Part shown: piece after piece, positions 1 to 7,656 of the stretch
How positions within the stretch are numbered: position 1 is the first letter of the stretch
How the letters are laid out: each line of letters begins with the position of its first letter
Assembly: GCA_965279255.1 (NCBI GenBank)
Contig: OZ257146.1
Location: 1,178,001 to 1,242,000, forward strand
Source: CAMFLJ01 sp965279255
GTDB lineage: Bacteria; Actinomycetota; Acidimicrobiia; Acidimicrobiales; Acidimicrobilacustridaceae
Reading direction: 5' to 3'
DNA length: 64,000 bases
The notes under the pieces: model-generated
What the model saw: the letters and a program-made list of their open reading frames with translations, nothing else
Told to the model about the DNA's origin: nothing
Database searches by the model: none
Program-made: the position numbers and the translations under genes

Positions 1-2
1 AT

Positions 3-1931
3 GGTGGTGACGGCGGCGACGGCCAGCCCCGCCCGAAGCGACGCCGTGGCTCCCGCGGGGGCCGCAACCGCAACCGCCCCGCCGGCGCCCGAGACGGCGA
101 CGACAACGAGGGCAGCGACGGCGACAACGACGGCGACAACGACAGCGACAACGACGGCCGCACCCCCGACGAGATGCCCGACAAGGCCTCCCAGGGGCGC
201 CCGAAGGACCCGGAGGCCGCCGAGCGCGCCCTGGTGAAGCGACCCCAGATCGGCGATTCGCGCCCGGCGCCCGCCGACGAGGCCCCTGCCGAGGGCGCGC
301 CGAAGGCCCAGGGTGGCGGACGGGGCCAGGGTGGCGGACGCGGTCAGGGCAACCAGGATGACCAGGGCGGCCAACCCGCCGACGGCGAGGCCCGCTCGGG
401 GTCGAGCCGCAGCGGTTCCCGGCGTCGTCGCGGCGGGCGAGGCCGCGGCAGCGGTGGGGGCGGCGGCCAGGCCGGTGGTGCCGACCAGGGTGGCCAGGGC
501 AACCAGGTCAACCAGGGCGGCGGTCGCAACCAGGGTGGCGGTCGCAACCAGGGCGGTGGCCGCGAGGCCGCTCGTCCCGTCGAGGCCATCATGGGCGGAG
601 ACGGCCCCGAGCTCGACGACGAGACCCTCGAGAAGCGCCGGGGCCGTGAGCGCAAGGGCCGGCCTGTCGGCCGCTACCTCATGACCGTGAGCGTGCGCCC
701 CGAGTCGACCCAGATCGCCGTGCTCGAGGGTCGCAACCTCATCGAGCACTTCGTGTCGCGCCCGGCCGACGACGTCGCCCAGATCCACGGCAACATCTAC
801 CTGGGCAAGGTCCAGAACGTGCTGCCCGGCATGGAGGCCGCGTTCGTCGACATCAGCACCCCGAAGAACGCGGTGCTGTACCGGGGCGACGTGCAGTACG
901 ACGTCGAGGACGTCGAGCAGGGCGGCAACGCCCGCATCGAGGAGATCCTCAAGCCCAAGCAGAGCATCATCTGCCAGGTCACCAAGAACCCCATCGCCCA
1001 CAAGGGCGCCCGCCTGACCCAGGAGGTCTCGCTCCCGGGGCGGTTCGTGGTGCTCATCCCGAACTCCAGCACCTACGGCATCTCCAAGCGGCTGGCCGAC
1101 GACGAGCGCAAGCGCCTCCGCTCGATCCTCGACAAGGTGAAGCCCCCGCAGCACGGCGTGATCGTGCGCACCGCGGCCGAGGGCGTCACCTCCGAGGAGA
1201 TCTCCGCCGACGTGCGCCGGCTGCTCTCCCAGTGGGAGCGCATCGAGGAGCTGGCCGCCAAGGTGCAGGCCCCGGCCCTGCTCTACCGCGAGCCCGACAT
1301 GGCCGTCCGGGTCATCCGTGAGGAGTTCAACGACGACTACCGCGGCGTGGTCATCGACGACGAGCAGCTCTACAACGAGGTCAAGGACTACGTCTCGAGC
1401 ATCTCGCCGGCTCTCGCCGACCGGGTGCAGCACTACGACCGCAGCGTCGAGCCGCTCTCGATCTTCGAGCGCCACCACGTGCACGAGCAGCTCCACAAGG
1501 CGCTCGACCGCAAGGTGTGGCTGCCCTCCGGCGGCTCGCTGATCATCGAGCACACCGAGGCGCTGACGGTCATCGACGTCAACACCGGCAAGAACGTCGG
1601 CAAGTCGAGCCTCGAGGAGACCGTCTTCCGGAACAACCTCGAGGCCGCCATCGAGATCGCCAAGCAGCTGCGGCTGCGCGACATCGGCGGCATCATCGTC
1701 ATCGACTTCATCGACATGGAGATCAAGGGCAACCGCGACGAGGTCATCAAGGTGTTCCGTGACTCGCTCGCCCGCGACAAGACCCGCACCCAGGTGTTCG
1801 ACATCTCCGAGCTCGGGCTGGTCGAGATGACCCGCAAGCGCATCGGGGAGGGGCTGCTCGAGTCGTTCTCGTCGATCTGCCAGGACTGCGAGGGCCGCGG
1901 TGTGGTCATCGACCAGGGCCTCCTCACCTGA
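3..1931 (+). CDS. rne: Ribonuclease E/G family endoribonuclease (5'-partial)
   Basis: Single-strand-specific endoribonuclease of mRNA decay and rRNA maturation. The frame is open from base 3, so the true start lies before the window; the ATG at 174 is internal. The N-terminal half is a disordered Arg/Gly/Asn/Asp-rich extension, as in actinobacterial RNase E. The S1-like segment (GNIYLGKVQNVLPGMEAAFV) begins near base 789. The DNase I-like catalytic core has VIDVNTG (Asp codon 1575-1577) and IVIDFIDM (Asp codon 1704-1706), matching the two metal-binding aspartates of E. coli RNase E. A Zn-link CQDC is at 1878-1889. The protein ends only about ten residues after it, so the small C-terminal domain of RNase G is missing. 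It lies upstream of rplU-rpmA. Confidence 0.93.
   Translation, partial: GGDGGDGQPRPKRRRGSRGGRNRNRPAGARDGDDNEGSDGDNDGDNDSDNDGRTPDEMPDKASQGRPKDPEAAERALVKRPQIGDSRPAPADEAPAEGAPKAQGGGRGQGGGRGQGNQDDQGGQPADGEARSGSSRSGSRRRRGGRGRGSGGGGGQAGGADQGGQGNQVNQGGGRNQGGGRNQGGGREAARPVEAIMGGDGPELDDETLEKRRGRERKGRPVGRYLMTVSVRPESTQIAVLEGRNLIEHFVSRPADDVAQIHGNIYLGKVQNVLPGMEAAFVDISTPKNAVLYRGDVQYDVEDVEQGGNARIEEILKPKQSIICQVTKNPIAHKGARLTQEVSLPGRFVVLIPNSSTYGISKRLADDERKRLRSILDKVKPPQHGVIVRTAAEGVTSEEISADVRRLLSQWERIEELAAKVQAPALLYREPDMAVRVIREEFNDDYRGVVIDDEQLYNEVKDYVSSISPALADRVQHYDRSVEPLSIFERHHVHEQLHKALDRKVWLPSGGSLIIEHTEALTVIDVNTGKNVGKSSLEETVFRNNLEAAIEIAKQLRLRDIGGIIVIDFIDMEIKGNRDEVIKVFRDSLARDKTRTQVFDISELGLVEMTRKRIGEGLLESFSSICQDCEGRGVVIDQGLLT
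510..563 (+). repeat. Three 18-bp tandem repeats coding NQGGGR
   Basis: Three consecutive 18-bp units (510-527, 528-545, 546-563) differ by a few third-position changes and encode NQGGGR three times. Related Gly/Arg/Gln-rich units occur at about 305-350. They belong to the disordered RNA-binding-like extension of the RNase E/G gene and keep its reading frame. Confidence 0.8.
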
Positions 1932-1958
1932 GACCTCTGGCACACAGGGCCCATTCGG

Positions 1959-1987
1959 CCGGAGCTGGTTTCTCCTGCTGGCTCCGG
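1959..1987 (+). terminator. Inverted repeat between RNase E/G gene and rplU
   Basis: The arms CCGGAGC (1959-1965) and GCTCCGG (1981-1987) are perfect complements around a 15-nt loop. They lie 27 nt after the RNase stop codon and just upstream of the rplU -10 box. No T tract follows, so this is either a weak terminator for the RNase gene or part of an upstream L21 leader. The sequence does not decide between the two. Confidence 0.4.
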
Positions 1988-1992
1988 TCCGC

Positions 1993-1998
1993 TAGAGT
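1993..1998 (+). promoter_or_regulatory. -10 box of rplU, leaderless-type spacing
   Basis: TAGAGT ends 9 nt before the rplU ATG, so transcription would start at or within a few bases of the start codon. There is no Shine-Dalgarno sequence in the gap. The same arrangement recurs at many genes in this window. Confidence 0.55.
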
Positions 1999-2007
1999 TG
2001 CAGCCCT

Positions 2008-2313
2008 ATGTATGCCGTGATCCAGACCGGTGGCAAGCAGTATCGAGTGGAAGAGGGCCAGCGCCTCGATGTCGAGCGTCTCGGTGACGCCGACGAGGTG
2101 ACCCTCAACCCTGTCCTCGTCGTCGACGGAGACTCTGTCCTCGCCACCCCCGCCCAGCTCTCAGGTGCCAGTGTGACCGCTCGTGTGGTGGGCACTGCCC
2201 GCGGCCCGAAGATCACCGGCTTCACCTACAAGAACAAGTCGAACGAGCGGAAGCGCTGGGGTCATCGCCAGCACTACGCGACGATCGAGATCACCGGCAT
2301 CAAGAAGGGCTGA
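2008..2313 (+). CDS. rplU: 50S ribosomal protein L21
   Basis: Structural protein of the large ribosomal subunit that binds 23S rRNA. The 101-residue product starts MYAVIQTGGKQYRVEEGQ, the family signature, and has the usual length. The C-terminal stretch KNKSNERKRWGHRQHYATIEI is the conserved basic, Lys/Arg/His-rich rRNA-contact region. rpmA follows after 3 nt, the near-universal rplU-rpmA pair. The ATG at 2008 is fixed by homology and by the TAGAGT -10 box just upstream, which suggests leaderless translation. Confidence 0.97.
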   Translation: MYAVIQTGGKQYRVEEGQRLDVERLGDADEVTLNPVLVVDGDSVLATPAQLSGASVTARVVGTARGPKITGFTYKNKSNERKRWGHRQHYATIEITGIKKG

Positions 2314-2316
2314 CCC

Positions 2317-2571
2317 ATGTCAAAGACCAAGGGCGGCGGCTCAACCCGCAACGGCCGTGACTCCCAGGCCCAGCGCCTCGGCGTGAAGCGGTTCGACGGC
2401 CAGGCCGTCACCGCCGGCACCATCCTCGTGCGCCAGCGCGGCACCCGCATCCACCCCGGCGAGAACGTCGGCCGTGGCGGCGACGACACGCTGTTCGCCC
2501 TCACCGAGGGCACCGTGAAGTTCGGCTCCCGCAAGGGCCGCAAGCTCGTCGACATCCTGCCGGCCAGCTGA
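2317..2571 (+). CDS. rpmA: 50S ribosomal protein L27
   Basis: Large-subunit protein whose N-terminal tail reaches towards the peptidyl transferase centre. The 84-residue product starts MSKTKGGGSTRNGRDS, equivalent to the usual KKGGGSSRNGRDS, followed by the RLGVKRFDGQ and RQRGTRIHPGENVGRGGDDT blocks. There is no Firmicutes-type cleavable N-terminal extension. It is co-transcribed with rplU and ends just before a strong hairpin shared with the convergent apbE operon. Confidence 0.97.
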   Translation: MSKTKGGGSTRNGRDSQAQRLGVKRFDGQAVTAGTILVRQRGTRIHPGENVGRGGDDTLFALTEGTVKFGSRKGRKLVDILPAS

Positions 2572-2593
2572 GCCTTCACCACCGGATCTGATC

Positions 2594-2619
2594 GAAGGGC
2601 GGCCTCCGGGCCGCCCTTC
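2594..2619. terminator. Bidirectional hairpin between rpmA and apbE
   Basis: An 11-bp perfect stem (2594-2604 with 2609-2619) closes a TCCG loop. It sits 23 nt after the rpmA stop and 21 nt from the apbE stop, between convergent operons. No long T tract follows, as is usual in high-GC actinobacteria. Confidence 0.75.
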
Positions 2620-2640
2620 GTCGCGCCCGGCGCGCCTCGG

Positions 2641-3423
2641 TCAGGCGGCGGTGTGGGCGGCGAGCACGGGGTCGGCCACCAGGGCGCCCTCGAGGGTCAC
2701 GGCCAGGGCGTGGTAGCCGTCGAACCGGCTCACCCACTCGATGCCGGCCTCTCCCAGGGCGAACCCCGCCGTGGCCAGGGCGTCGGCCCAGGCCAGGTGA
2801 GGGCCGGTGACGGTCAGCGACGCCAGCCCCTCGACGCGGGCACCGGTGCGTCCGTCCCACAGGTGGCGGCCCCGCTCGGCGGTGCCGGAGGTGGCCACGG
2901 CACCGTCGTCGAGCGCCAGGGTGGCGACGATGTCGCCGGGGTGGAGCGGGTCGGCGACGGCGAAGACCCACTGCCCGCCGCCACGAGGGCGGCCGTGGGC
3001 CTGCACGTCGCCCCCGACCGCGAGGTACCAGTCGTCGAGGCCGGCCTCGAGCAGCAGGCGGGTCGCCCGCTCGGTGGCCCATCCCTTCACGAAGCCGGCG
3101 GGGTCGATCACCCCCGGCTGCTCGGGAGGGTGGGAGCTGAACGCCCCACCGGTGACGTGTTCGAGCCAGGTGCAGGCGTCGAGCACGTCGACGACCTCGG
3201 GCGAGCAGTCGAGGAGGTGCAGCTCCCCCCGGTTGACCCGGCTGATCTCGCTGTCGGGCCGGTAGGTCGAGAAGATCGCCTCGAGCCGGTCGAGCTCGGC
3301 GAAGGTGGCGGCGACAGCGGCCTCGAGGGTGCCGGTGTCGACGGCGTCGTGGACGTGCAGGCTGGCCACCGTGCCCATGCAGCGATGGGTGGCCTTCCAC
3401 GGACGCACGATGGCGGCGCTCAT
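2641..3423 (-). CDS. apbE: FMN:protein FMN transferase (ApbE family)
   Basis: ApbE enzymes attach FMN covalently through phosphate to a Thr/Ser of extracytoplasmic electron-transfer proteins. The 260-residue product has MGTVASLHV near the N terminus, the AIFSTYRPDSEISRVNRG helix, DPAGFVKGWATERA, the YLAVGGDVQAHG nucleotide-binding block, and the metal-site-like WADALATAGFALG near the C terminus. No signal peptide is obvious. Its ATG (3423-3421) overlaps the TGA of the upstream FMN-binding protein by 4 nt. That neighbour carries an FMN attachment motif and is the likely substrate, made in the same operon. Confidence 0.9.
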   Translation of the reverse strand: MSAAIVRPWKATHRCMGTVASLHVHDAVDTGTLEAAVAATFAELDRLEAIFSTYRPDSEISRVNRGELHLLDCSPEVVDVLDACTWLEHVTGGAFSSHPPEQPGVIDPAGFVKGWATERATRLLLEAGLDDWYLAVGGDVQAHGRPRGGGQWVFAVADPLHPGDIVATLALDDGAVATSGTAERGRHLWDGRTGARVEGLASLTVTGPHLAWADALATAGFALGEAGIEWVSRFDGYHALAVTLEGALVADPVLAAHTAA

Positions 3424-3998
3424 CGCTGGTCGAGGATCGCCTGGAGGGACTTCTTGTAGGCGTTCGAGGTGTAGGTGGCCCCCGAGACGCCGCTGAAGTC
3501 GGTGCCGCCGGCCGCCAGCGCCCGCTGGGTCAGCGTCGGCACCGCTCGCTGGCTGATGGACTGGGACTTCCGATCGTTCGCCGGTGTCTGGAGGGCGGTG
3601 ACCGCGCACAGCGTGCCGTCGGCGTCGACGGTGGCCTGGACCTGCATGGGGCCGTACTTGGTCTGCACGGTCGAGCCGGCCACCTGGGTGGTGGTGCCCG
3701 AGCACGTCGGCGTCGCCGGCACGGTGGTGGTGGTCGAACGCGATGACGACGAGCCCGAGCCACCGGTGGACGGGGCCGTGGTGGTCGGTGCCGGCGCGAC
3801 CGTGGTCGACGGGTCGAGCGGGAGGGCGGCGTCGTCGGTGCCGGCCGCGGCCGGGTCGCCCGGATGGTCGAGGGCGACGAGCAGGCCGCCGGCCGCACCC
3901 AGGATCACCACGGCGGGCACCAGGCGGCGGGCCAGCGAGGCGGGACGCTGCGGCGGCGGCTCCGGGGCGCCGGGGTACGGCGGGAGGGCGTCGGTCAC
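3420..3998 (-). CDS. Membrane-anchored FMN-binding domain protein
   Basis: Probable extracytoplasmic electron carrier. The 192-residue product has a proline-rich cytoplasmic start, one membrane segment at about residues 25-42 (LVPAVVILGAAGGLLVAL), a Thr/Ser/Pro-rich linker, and an FMN-binding domain ending DFSGVSGATYTS. This matches the [ST]GA[ST]x[ST] motif in which ApbE flavinylates the last Thr/Ser. It overlaps apbE by 4 nt and follows a ferric-reductase-like membrane oxidoreductase by 4 nt. I infer that the three genes move electrons from cytoplasmic NAD(P)H to a covalent FMN outside the membrane. Confidence 0.85.
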   Translation of the reverse strand: MTDALPPYPGAPEPPPQRPASLARRLVPAVVILGAAGGLLVALDHPGDPAAAGTDDAALPLDPSTTVAPAPTTTAPSTGGSGSSSSRSTTTTVPATPTCSGTTTQVAGSTVQTKYGPMQVQATVDADGTLCAVTALQTPANDRKSQSISQRAVPTLTQRALAAGGTDFSGVSGATYTSNAYKKSLQAILDQR

Positions 3999-4002
3999 GG
4001 GG

Positions 4003-5496
4003 TCACCACCAGGAACGCTCGAAGTGGATGCGGGAGGACGGCACCCCGGCGGCCCTGAGGCCCGAGCGGGAGGCGGCGATCAGCCGCTCGGGCCCACACA
4101 CGAAGGCCTGGCGCTCGGTGAGGTCGGGGATGGCCGAGCGCAGGCTGGCGGCGCTGAACGGGTCGCCCACCGCCAGGGTGGCCGAGGCGCCGACCAGGGT
4201 GAGGACCCGGCCGCCACGATGCTCGGCCAGCGCCCGGATCTCGTCGAAGTGCACGAGCTCGGCGGTGGAGCGGGCCCGGAACAGCACGATCGGGGCATCG
4301 CCGGGGCACGGACCACCGGTGCGGGGGAGGCGCTGCAGCAGGGCGCGGGCCGGGGCCACGCCCACCCCGCCGACGATGAGCACCAGGCGGTGGTCGGGCA
4401 CCAGCTCGTCGGTGCGCAGGGCGCCGTAGGGCCCTTCGACGGCCACCCGGGTGCCGAGGGGCAGTGCGGCGATCGCCCTCGAGGCGTCGCCGCGGTCCTT
4501 CACCGTGAAGGTGAGCCCGGCGGTCGTGGGCTCGGCGGACAGCGAGAAGGGATGGGACTGCCACCAGAGCCGCCGCACGAGCGGCCGGATCATGGCGAAC
4601 TGGCCGCTGTCGGCCTGGAACCGGCTCAGGTTGCGCCCGCCCAGGGTGATCTCGACGGTGCCGGGGGCGGCTGGGCGCACGGCCACGACCCGCAGGGGCC
4701 GGGTCATGGAGCGCAACATCGTGCCCCAGCGACCCCAGACCAGCGCGCCGAGCACCGCCACGTGCACCAGCACCCAGAACCACCAGGCGAGGCCGCCACC
4801 GGCGAACTGCCCGCCGAGGACGACCTCGTGGGCGAACGCCAGACCGAGGGCCGCGTAGGCGGTGAGGTGGACGAAGTACCAGGTCTCGTAGGACAGGCTG
4901 CGCCGGATGCTGCGCAGCGAGCTGACGGTGACGACGGCGACGAGCAGGGCGCCGACGGTCGCCGCCGCCATGTAGGGCTCGCGGCCGGTGAGGTCGATCA
5001 GCGCCTGCCACCAGCCCTGGCCGTCGGACCAGGCGACCACGCTGGCGCCGACGTGGGCGCCCACCAGGATGGCCATCGTGGCGCCCAGCCACTTGTGCCA
5101 GAGGAAGACCCGGTCGAGCCCGGCACGGTGCTCGATGCAGCGGAGGCGGGCGACGAGCACCAACCCGACGAGGCCGAAGGCCGACGCCAGCAGGCCGGTG
5201 AGCTGGGCCGCCGAGGTCCACGCCTCGGTCCAGCCGGCGGCGAGGTCGCGGAGCCCGCCGTCGAGGATCCACATCCCGAGCACGACGACGAAGAAGGCCC
5301 AGAGGGCGGCGCCGAGCTCGCCGACGCGCACCCGCGGCACGCGTGGAAGGGGGAGCGGGGCCGGCCTCGACGGCGCGCCGAGCGGGCCCGAGCCGGGAGG
5401 CGGCGGCCCCGGCGGAACGGGGGGCCGGGTCTCGAGGTGGGTCATGAGGGGTGTCCCATCGCCGCGAGATCGTTGCCGCCGCAGGTAAGAGGCCAC
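4003..5496 (-). CDS. Ferric reductase-like transmembrane flavoprotein oxidoreductase
   Basis: The N-terminal half is a ferric-reductase-type haem membrane domain of about six helices. The C-terminal half is a ferredoxin-NADP reductase-type module: an FAD site (QSHPFSLSAEPT), the nucleotide fold LVLIVGGVGVAPARALLQRLP, and the C-terminal AFVCGPERLIAA and IHFERSWW blocks. It should take electrons from NAD(P)H through FAD and haem across the membrane to the FMN-binding partner downstream. The GTG at 5496 is chosen because TACCTT (5509-5504) lies 7 nt upstream, the leaderless pattern of this genome. The ATG at 5445 (MTHLETRP) is the alternative start. Confidence 0.85.
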   Translation of the reverse strand: MASYLRRQRSRGDGTPLMTHLETRPPVPPGPPPPGSGPLGAPSRPAPLPLPRVPRVRVGELGAALWAFFVVVLGMWILDGGLRDLAAGWTEAWTSAAQLTGLLASAFGLVGLVLVARLRCIEHRAGLDRVFLWHKWLGATMAILVGAHVGASVVAWSDGQGWWQALIDLTGREPYMAAATVGALLVAVVTVSSLRSIRRSLSYETWYFVHLTAYAALGLAFAHEVVLGGQFAGGGLAWWFWVLVHVAVLGALVWGRWGTMLRSMTRPLRVVAVRPAAPGTVEITLGGRNLSRFQADSGQFAMIRPLVRRLWWQSHPFSLSAEPTTAGLTFTVKDRGDASRAIAALPLGTRVAVEGPYGALRTDELVPDHRLVLIVGGVGVAPARALLQRLPRTGGPCPGDAPIVLFRARSTAELVHFDEIRALAEHRGGRVLTLVGASATLAVGDPFSAASLRSAIPDLTERQAFVCGPERLIAASRSGLRAAGVPSSRIHFERSWW

Positions 5497-5572
5497 CGCC
5501 CCGAAGGTAAGAGGAGGGTAGGAAACCCGGCCGAGCTCGGCAGGTGCCGGCGGGTGCCGGCGAAGCGACGGC

Positions 5573-6697
5573 TCAGCGATGGGGGCTGTCGAAGCCCCGG
5601 GGCAGGCGATCGGGCGACCAACCGAGGCGGTCGACGGCGGTGTCGAAGGCGAAGCGGTCGGTCATGCCGGCCACGTAGGCGACCGACGCGTGGACCGGGT
5701 CGGGGGCCACCTCGAGCCGGCCCTCCGGCAGCAGCTCCGGGTGCTCGGCGAAGTGCTCGACCAGGGCGCTGAGCACGGCCACCACCGCCTGCCCCTGCTC
5801 GACCGAGGCCGGCCGGTTGTAGATGTGGGCGTAGTTGAAGGCCCGAAGCGCAGCCAGCGCCTCGGCGTGGATCGTGTCCATGCCCACGACACCGGTCTGC
5901 CGGATGCCGCTCACGAGCGCGGCGATGAGCGTGGAGAGCTGCTGGCGGCGGGTGGCGCCCAGCACGGCCGTGACCTCGGCGGGGAGCTGGTCGAGGTGCA
6001 CCACCCCGGCACTGACCGCGTCCTCCAGGTCGTGGGCGCTGTAGGCGCACCGGTCGGCCCAGCTCACCACCGCGCCCTCGGGCGTGGCGGGCGTGGGGAG
6101 CGACCACGAGTGGTTGCGGATGCCGTCGAGGGTCTCCCGGCAGAGGTTGAGGGGAGTGAGCACGACCTCGGCCCCCCAGACGGCGTGGTGGTAGCCGCCG
6201 GGGACGAAATCATCGAAGGCGTCCTCGGAGGCGTGGCCCCCCGGGCCGTGCCCGCAGTCGTGGCCGAGGGCGATGGCCTCGGTGAGCGCCACGTTGAGCC
6301 CCACGGCCCGGCTCACCGCGGTGGCCACCTGGGCGACCTCGAGGGCGTGGGTGAGGCGGGTGCGCTGGTGGTCGGCCGGGTACACGAAGACCTGGGTCTT
6401 GCCGGCGAGGCGGCGGAACGCGGTGGAGTGCAGGATGCGGTCTCGGTCGCGCTCGAAGCAGGTGCGCAGGGGGTCGGCCTCCTCGGGCAGGGCCCGGTCG
6501 CCGGCACCCCGGCTGCGGGTGGCGCCCCCGGCGAGGGCGGCCTCCTCGAGCTCCTCGCGCACGGCGCGATCGAGGAGGCGGGGGGTGATGGAGGGCGGGG
6601 GAGCGCTGCGGTGGGCCAGCACGAGCTCGGCGGCGCCCTCGTCGGGCACGTGGCCGTTCATGGTGGCGACCCACTCACGCTGGCGGTCGGTGGTCAT
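5573..6697 (-). CDS. dgt: dGTP triphosphohydrolase-like HD-domain protein
   Basis: HD-superfamily dNTPase, predicted to hydrolyse dGTP or other dNTPs to the deoxynucleoside and triphosphate. Visible blocks are RDRDRILHSTAFRRLAGKTQVF, RTRLTHALEVAQVA (first metal His) and GHDCGHGPGGHASE (HD pair). SWADRCAYSAHDLEDAV carries the downstream metal Asp and is typical of this family. The 374-residue length fits dGTPase-like type 2 proteins. The ATG at 6697 has a short G-rich SD (GGGG) 5 nt upstream. Its leader has a striking nested stem-loop. It is divergent from the tadE cluster and is probably monocistronic. Confidence 0.88.
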   Translation of the reverse strand: MTTDRQREWVATMNGHVPDEGAAELVLAHRSAPPPSITPRLLDRAVREELEEAALAGGATRSRGAGDRALPEEADPLRTCFERDRDRILHSTAFRRLAGKTQVFVYPADHQRTRLTHALEVAQVATAVSRAVGLNVALTEAIALGHDCGHGPGGHASEDAFDDFVPGGYHHAVWGAEVVLTPLNLCRETLDGIRNHSWSLPTPATPEGAVVSWADRCAYSAHDLEDAVSAGVVHLDQLPAEVTAVLGATRRQQLSTLIAALVSGIRQTGVVGMDTIHAEALAALRAFNYAHIYNRPASVEQGQAVVAVLSALVEHFAEHPELLPEGRLEVAPDPVHASVAYVAGMTDRFAFDTAVDRLGWSPDRLPRGFDSPHR

Positions 6698-6728
6698 GTC
6701 CCCATCATCGCCCGGGGGTGCGACAGCC

Positions 6729-6796
6729 CACTGCTCGAGCGGTGGAACGACCCTTGGGGGTCGCTCCGAAGGTCGTCCCGAACCGGTCGAGCAGTG
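6729..6796 (-). promoter_or_regulatory. Nested stem-loop in the dgt leader
   Basis: The arms CACTGCTCGA (6729-6738) and TCGAGCAGTG (6787-6796) form a perfect 10-bp outer stem. Inside, the 6747-6753 segment can pair either with GGGTCG (6758-6763, loop TTGG) or with GGTCGT (6771-6776). These two pairings exclude each other. The element starts about 30 nt upstream of the dgt start codon and would lie in its 5' leader. No known riboswitch consensus was recognised. Confidence 0.5.
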
Positions 6797-6895
6797 TCCG
6801 GGGGCGCCACGAACCACCTGACATGCCCAACTACCCTCAAGCCATCGCCCGTACCTGTCGAAAGGAGACGGGTGAGGCGGATTTTCTCGCCCATG

Positions 6896-6965
6896 ACCAC
6901 CCTCGGTGGTAGAATTCCCAATTGGAACGACCGACGGTGGCCGTTTCGGGCTGGGAGAGCCCGAA
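6896..6965 (+). promoter_or_regulatory. Promoter, palindrome and leader hairpin of the tadE cluster
   Basis: TAGAAT (6910-6915) is a good -10 box in a locally AT-richer patch. A palindrome ACCACC-ctc-GGTGGT (6896-6910) runs into it, so a bound repressor could block the polymerase. The predicted transcript then carries a perfect 8-bp hairpin (TTCGGGCT 6945-6952, AGCCCGAA 6958-6965). A GGGAGAGG ribosome-binding site follows at 6978-6985, 8 nt before the GTG of the first gene. The rest of the 296-bp divergent region holds only the dgt leader and an unassigned hairpin near 6850-6873. Confidence 0.5.
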
Positions 6966-6993
6966 CGAACCCACCTCGGGAGAGGTAGTCGAC

Positions 6994-7656
6994 GTGCGGG
7001 CGGTGCAGTGGTCGCCGAATCGAGCTGCAGGTCGGGGCCGTGGTGGCCCGGATCGCCGTCGCCTCCGCGGCGACGGTGGCGCAGCGCTCGTCGAGGCCGC
7101 GTTCATCACCCCGGTCTTCCTCCTGGTCGCCTTCGGGGTCATCGAGTTCGGCGGTGCCTTCCGGGACTACCTGACGGTGTCCAACGCCGTGACCGCGGCG
7201 ACCCGGCAGGAGTCGATCCAGGGGGCCAACCTCCAGGCTGACTGGCTGACCCTCCAGGCGATCAAGAAGGCGTCGGCCGCCTTCCCGCTGAGCGACATCA
7301 ACTACGTCGTGGTCTGGAAGGCGACGGGCCCGAGGGACACCGTGCCGGCGGCATGCAAGACGGCCGGCCGCACCGTGGGCACCGCCGGGGCCCCGACCGC
7401 CGGATCCTGCAACCGCTTCACGGTCGCCGACTTCACGTCCGCCACCGGTCCGGCGTGGACCTGTTCGAGCCCGAACCCGATCCAGTACTGGTGCCCCGCC
7501 ACGCGCAACGTCGCCCTGTCGTCGAACTCCAACTCCGGTCCCGACTACCTCGGCGTCTACATCTCCATGACCCACAACTACGTCACCGGGTTCTTCGGGC
7601 GGTCGGTCACCCTGACCGACAGCTCGATCACGAAGCTGGAGCCCACCGCGCCATGA
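6994..7656 (+). CDS. TadE-like pseudopilin family protein
   Basis: TadE/TadF proteins are minor pilin-like membrane proteins of Flp/Tad secretion systems. Residues about 28-60 hold the family signature GGAALVEAAFITPVFLLVAFGVIEFGGAF: a Glu just inside a hydrophobic helix, as in the pseudopilin N terminus. The rest is an extracytoplasmic domain with five Cys, likely disulfide-bonded. The GTG at 6994 is preceded by GGGAGAGG at 8 nt. Upstream in-frame codons lie in the hairpin leader and have no ribosome-binding site. The ATG of the next gene overlaps its TGA (ATGA). Confidence 0.8.
   Translation: MRAVQWSPNRAAGRGRGGPDRRRLRGDGGAALVEAAFITPVFLLVAFGVIEFGGAFRDYLTVSNAVTAATRQESIQGANLQADWLTLQAIKKASAAFPLSDINYVVVWKATGPRDTVPAACKTAGRTVGTAGAPTAGSCNRFTVADFTSATGPAWTCSSPNPIQYWCPATRNVALSSNSNSGPDYLGVYISMTHNYVTGFFGRSVTLTDSSITKLEPTAP

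Noticed and set aside
3475..5772. 765-aa open frame on the plus strand
   Set aside because: Antisense to the FMN-binding protein and ferric reductase-like genes; low complexity.
6838..6890. Possible c-di-GMP-I riboswitch upstream of the tadE cluster
   Set aside because: There is a GTCGAAAGGA hairpin loop with a CCCGT/ACGGG stem, but the conserved GEMM core and tetraloop-receptor sequences do not align, and the element lies upstream of the predicted -10 box.
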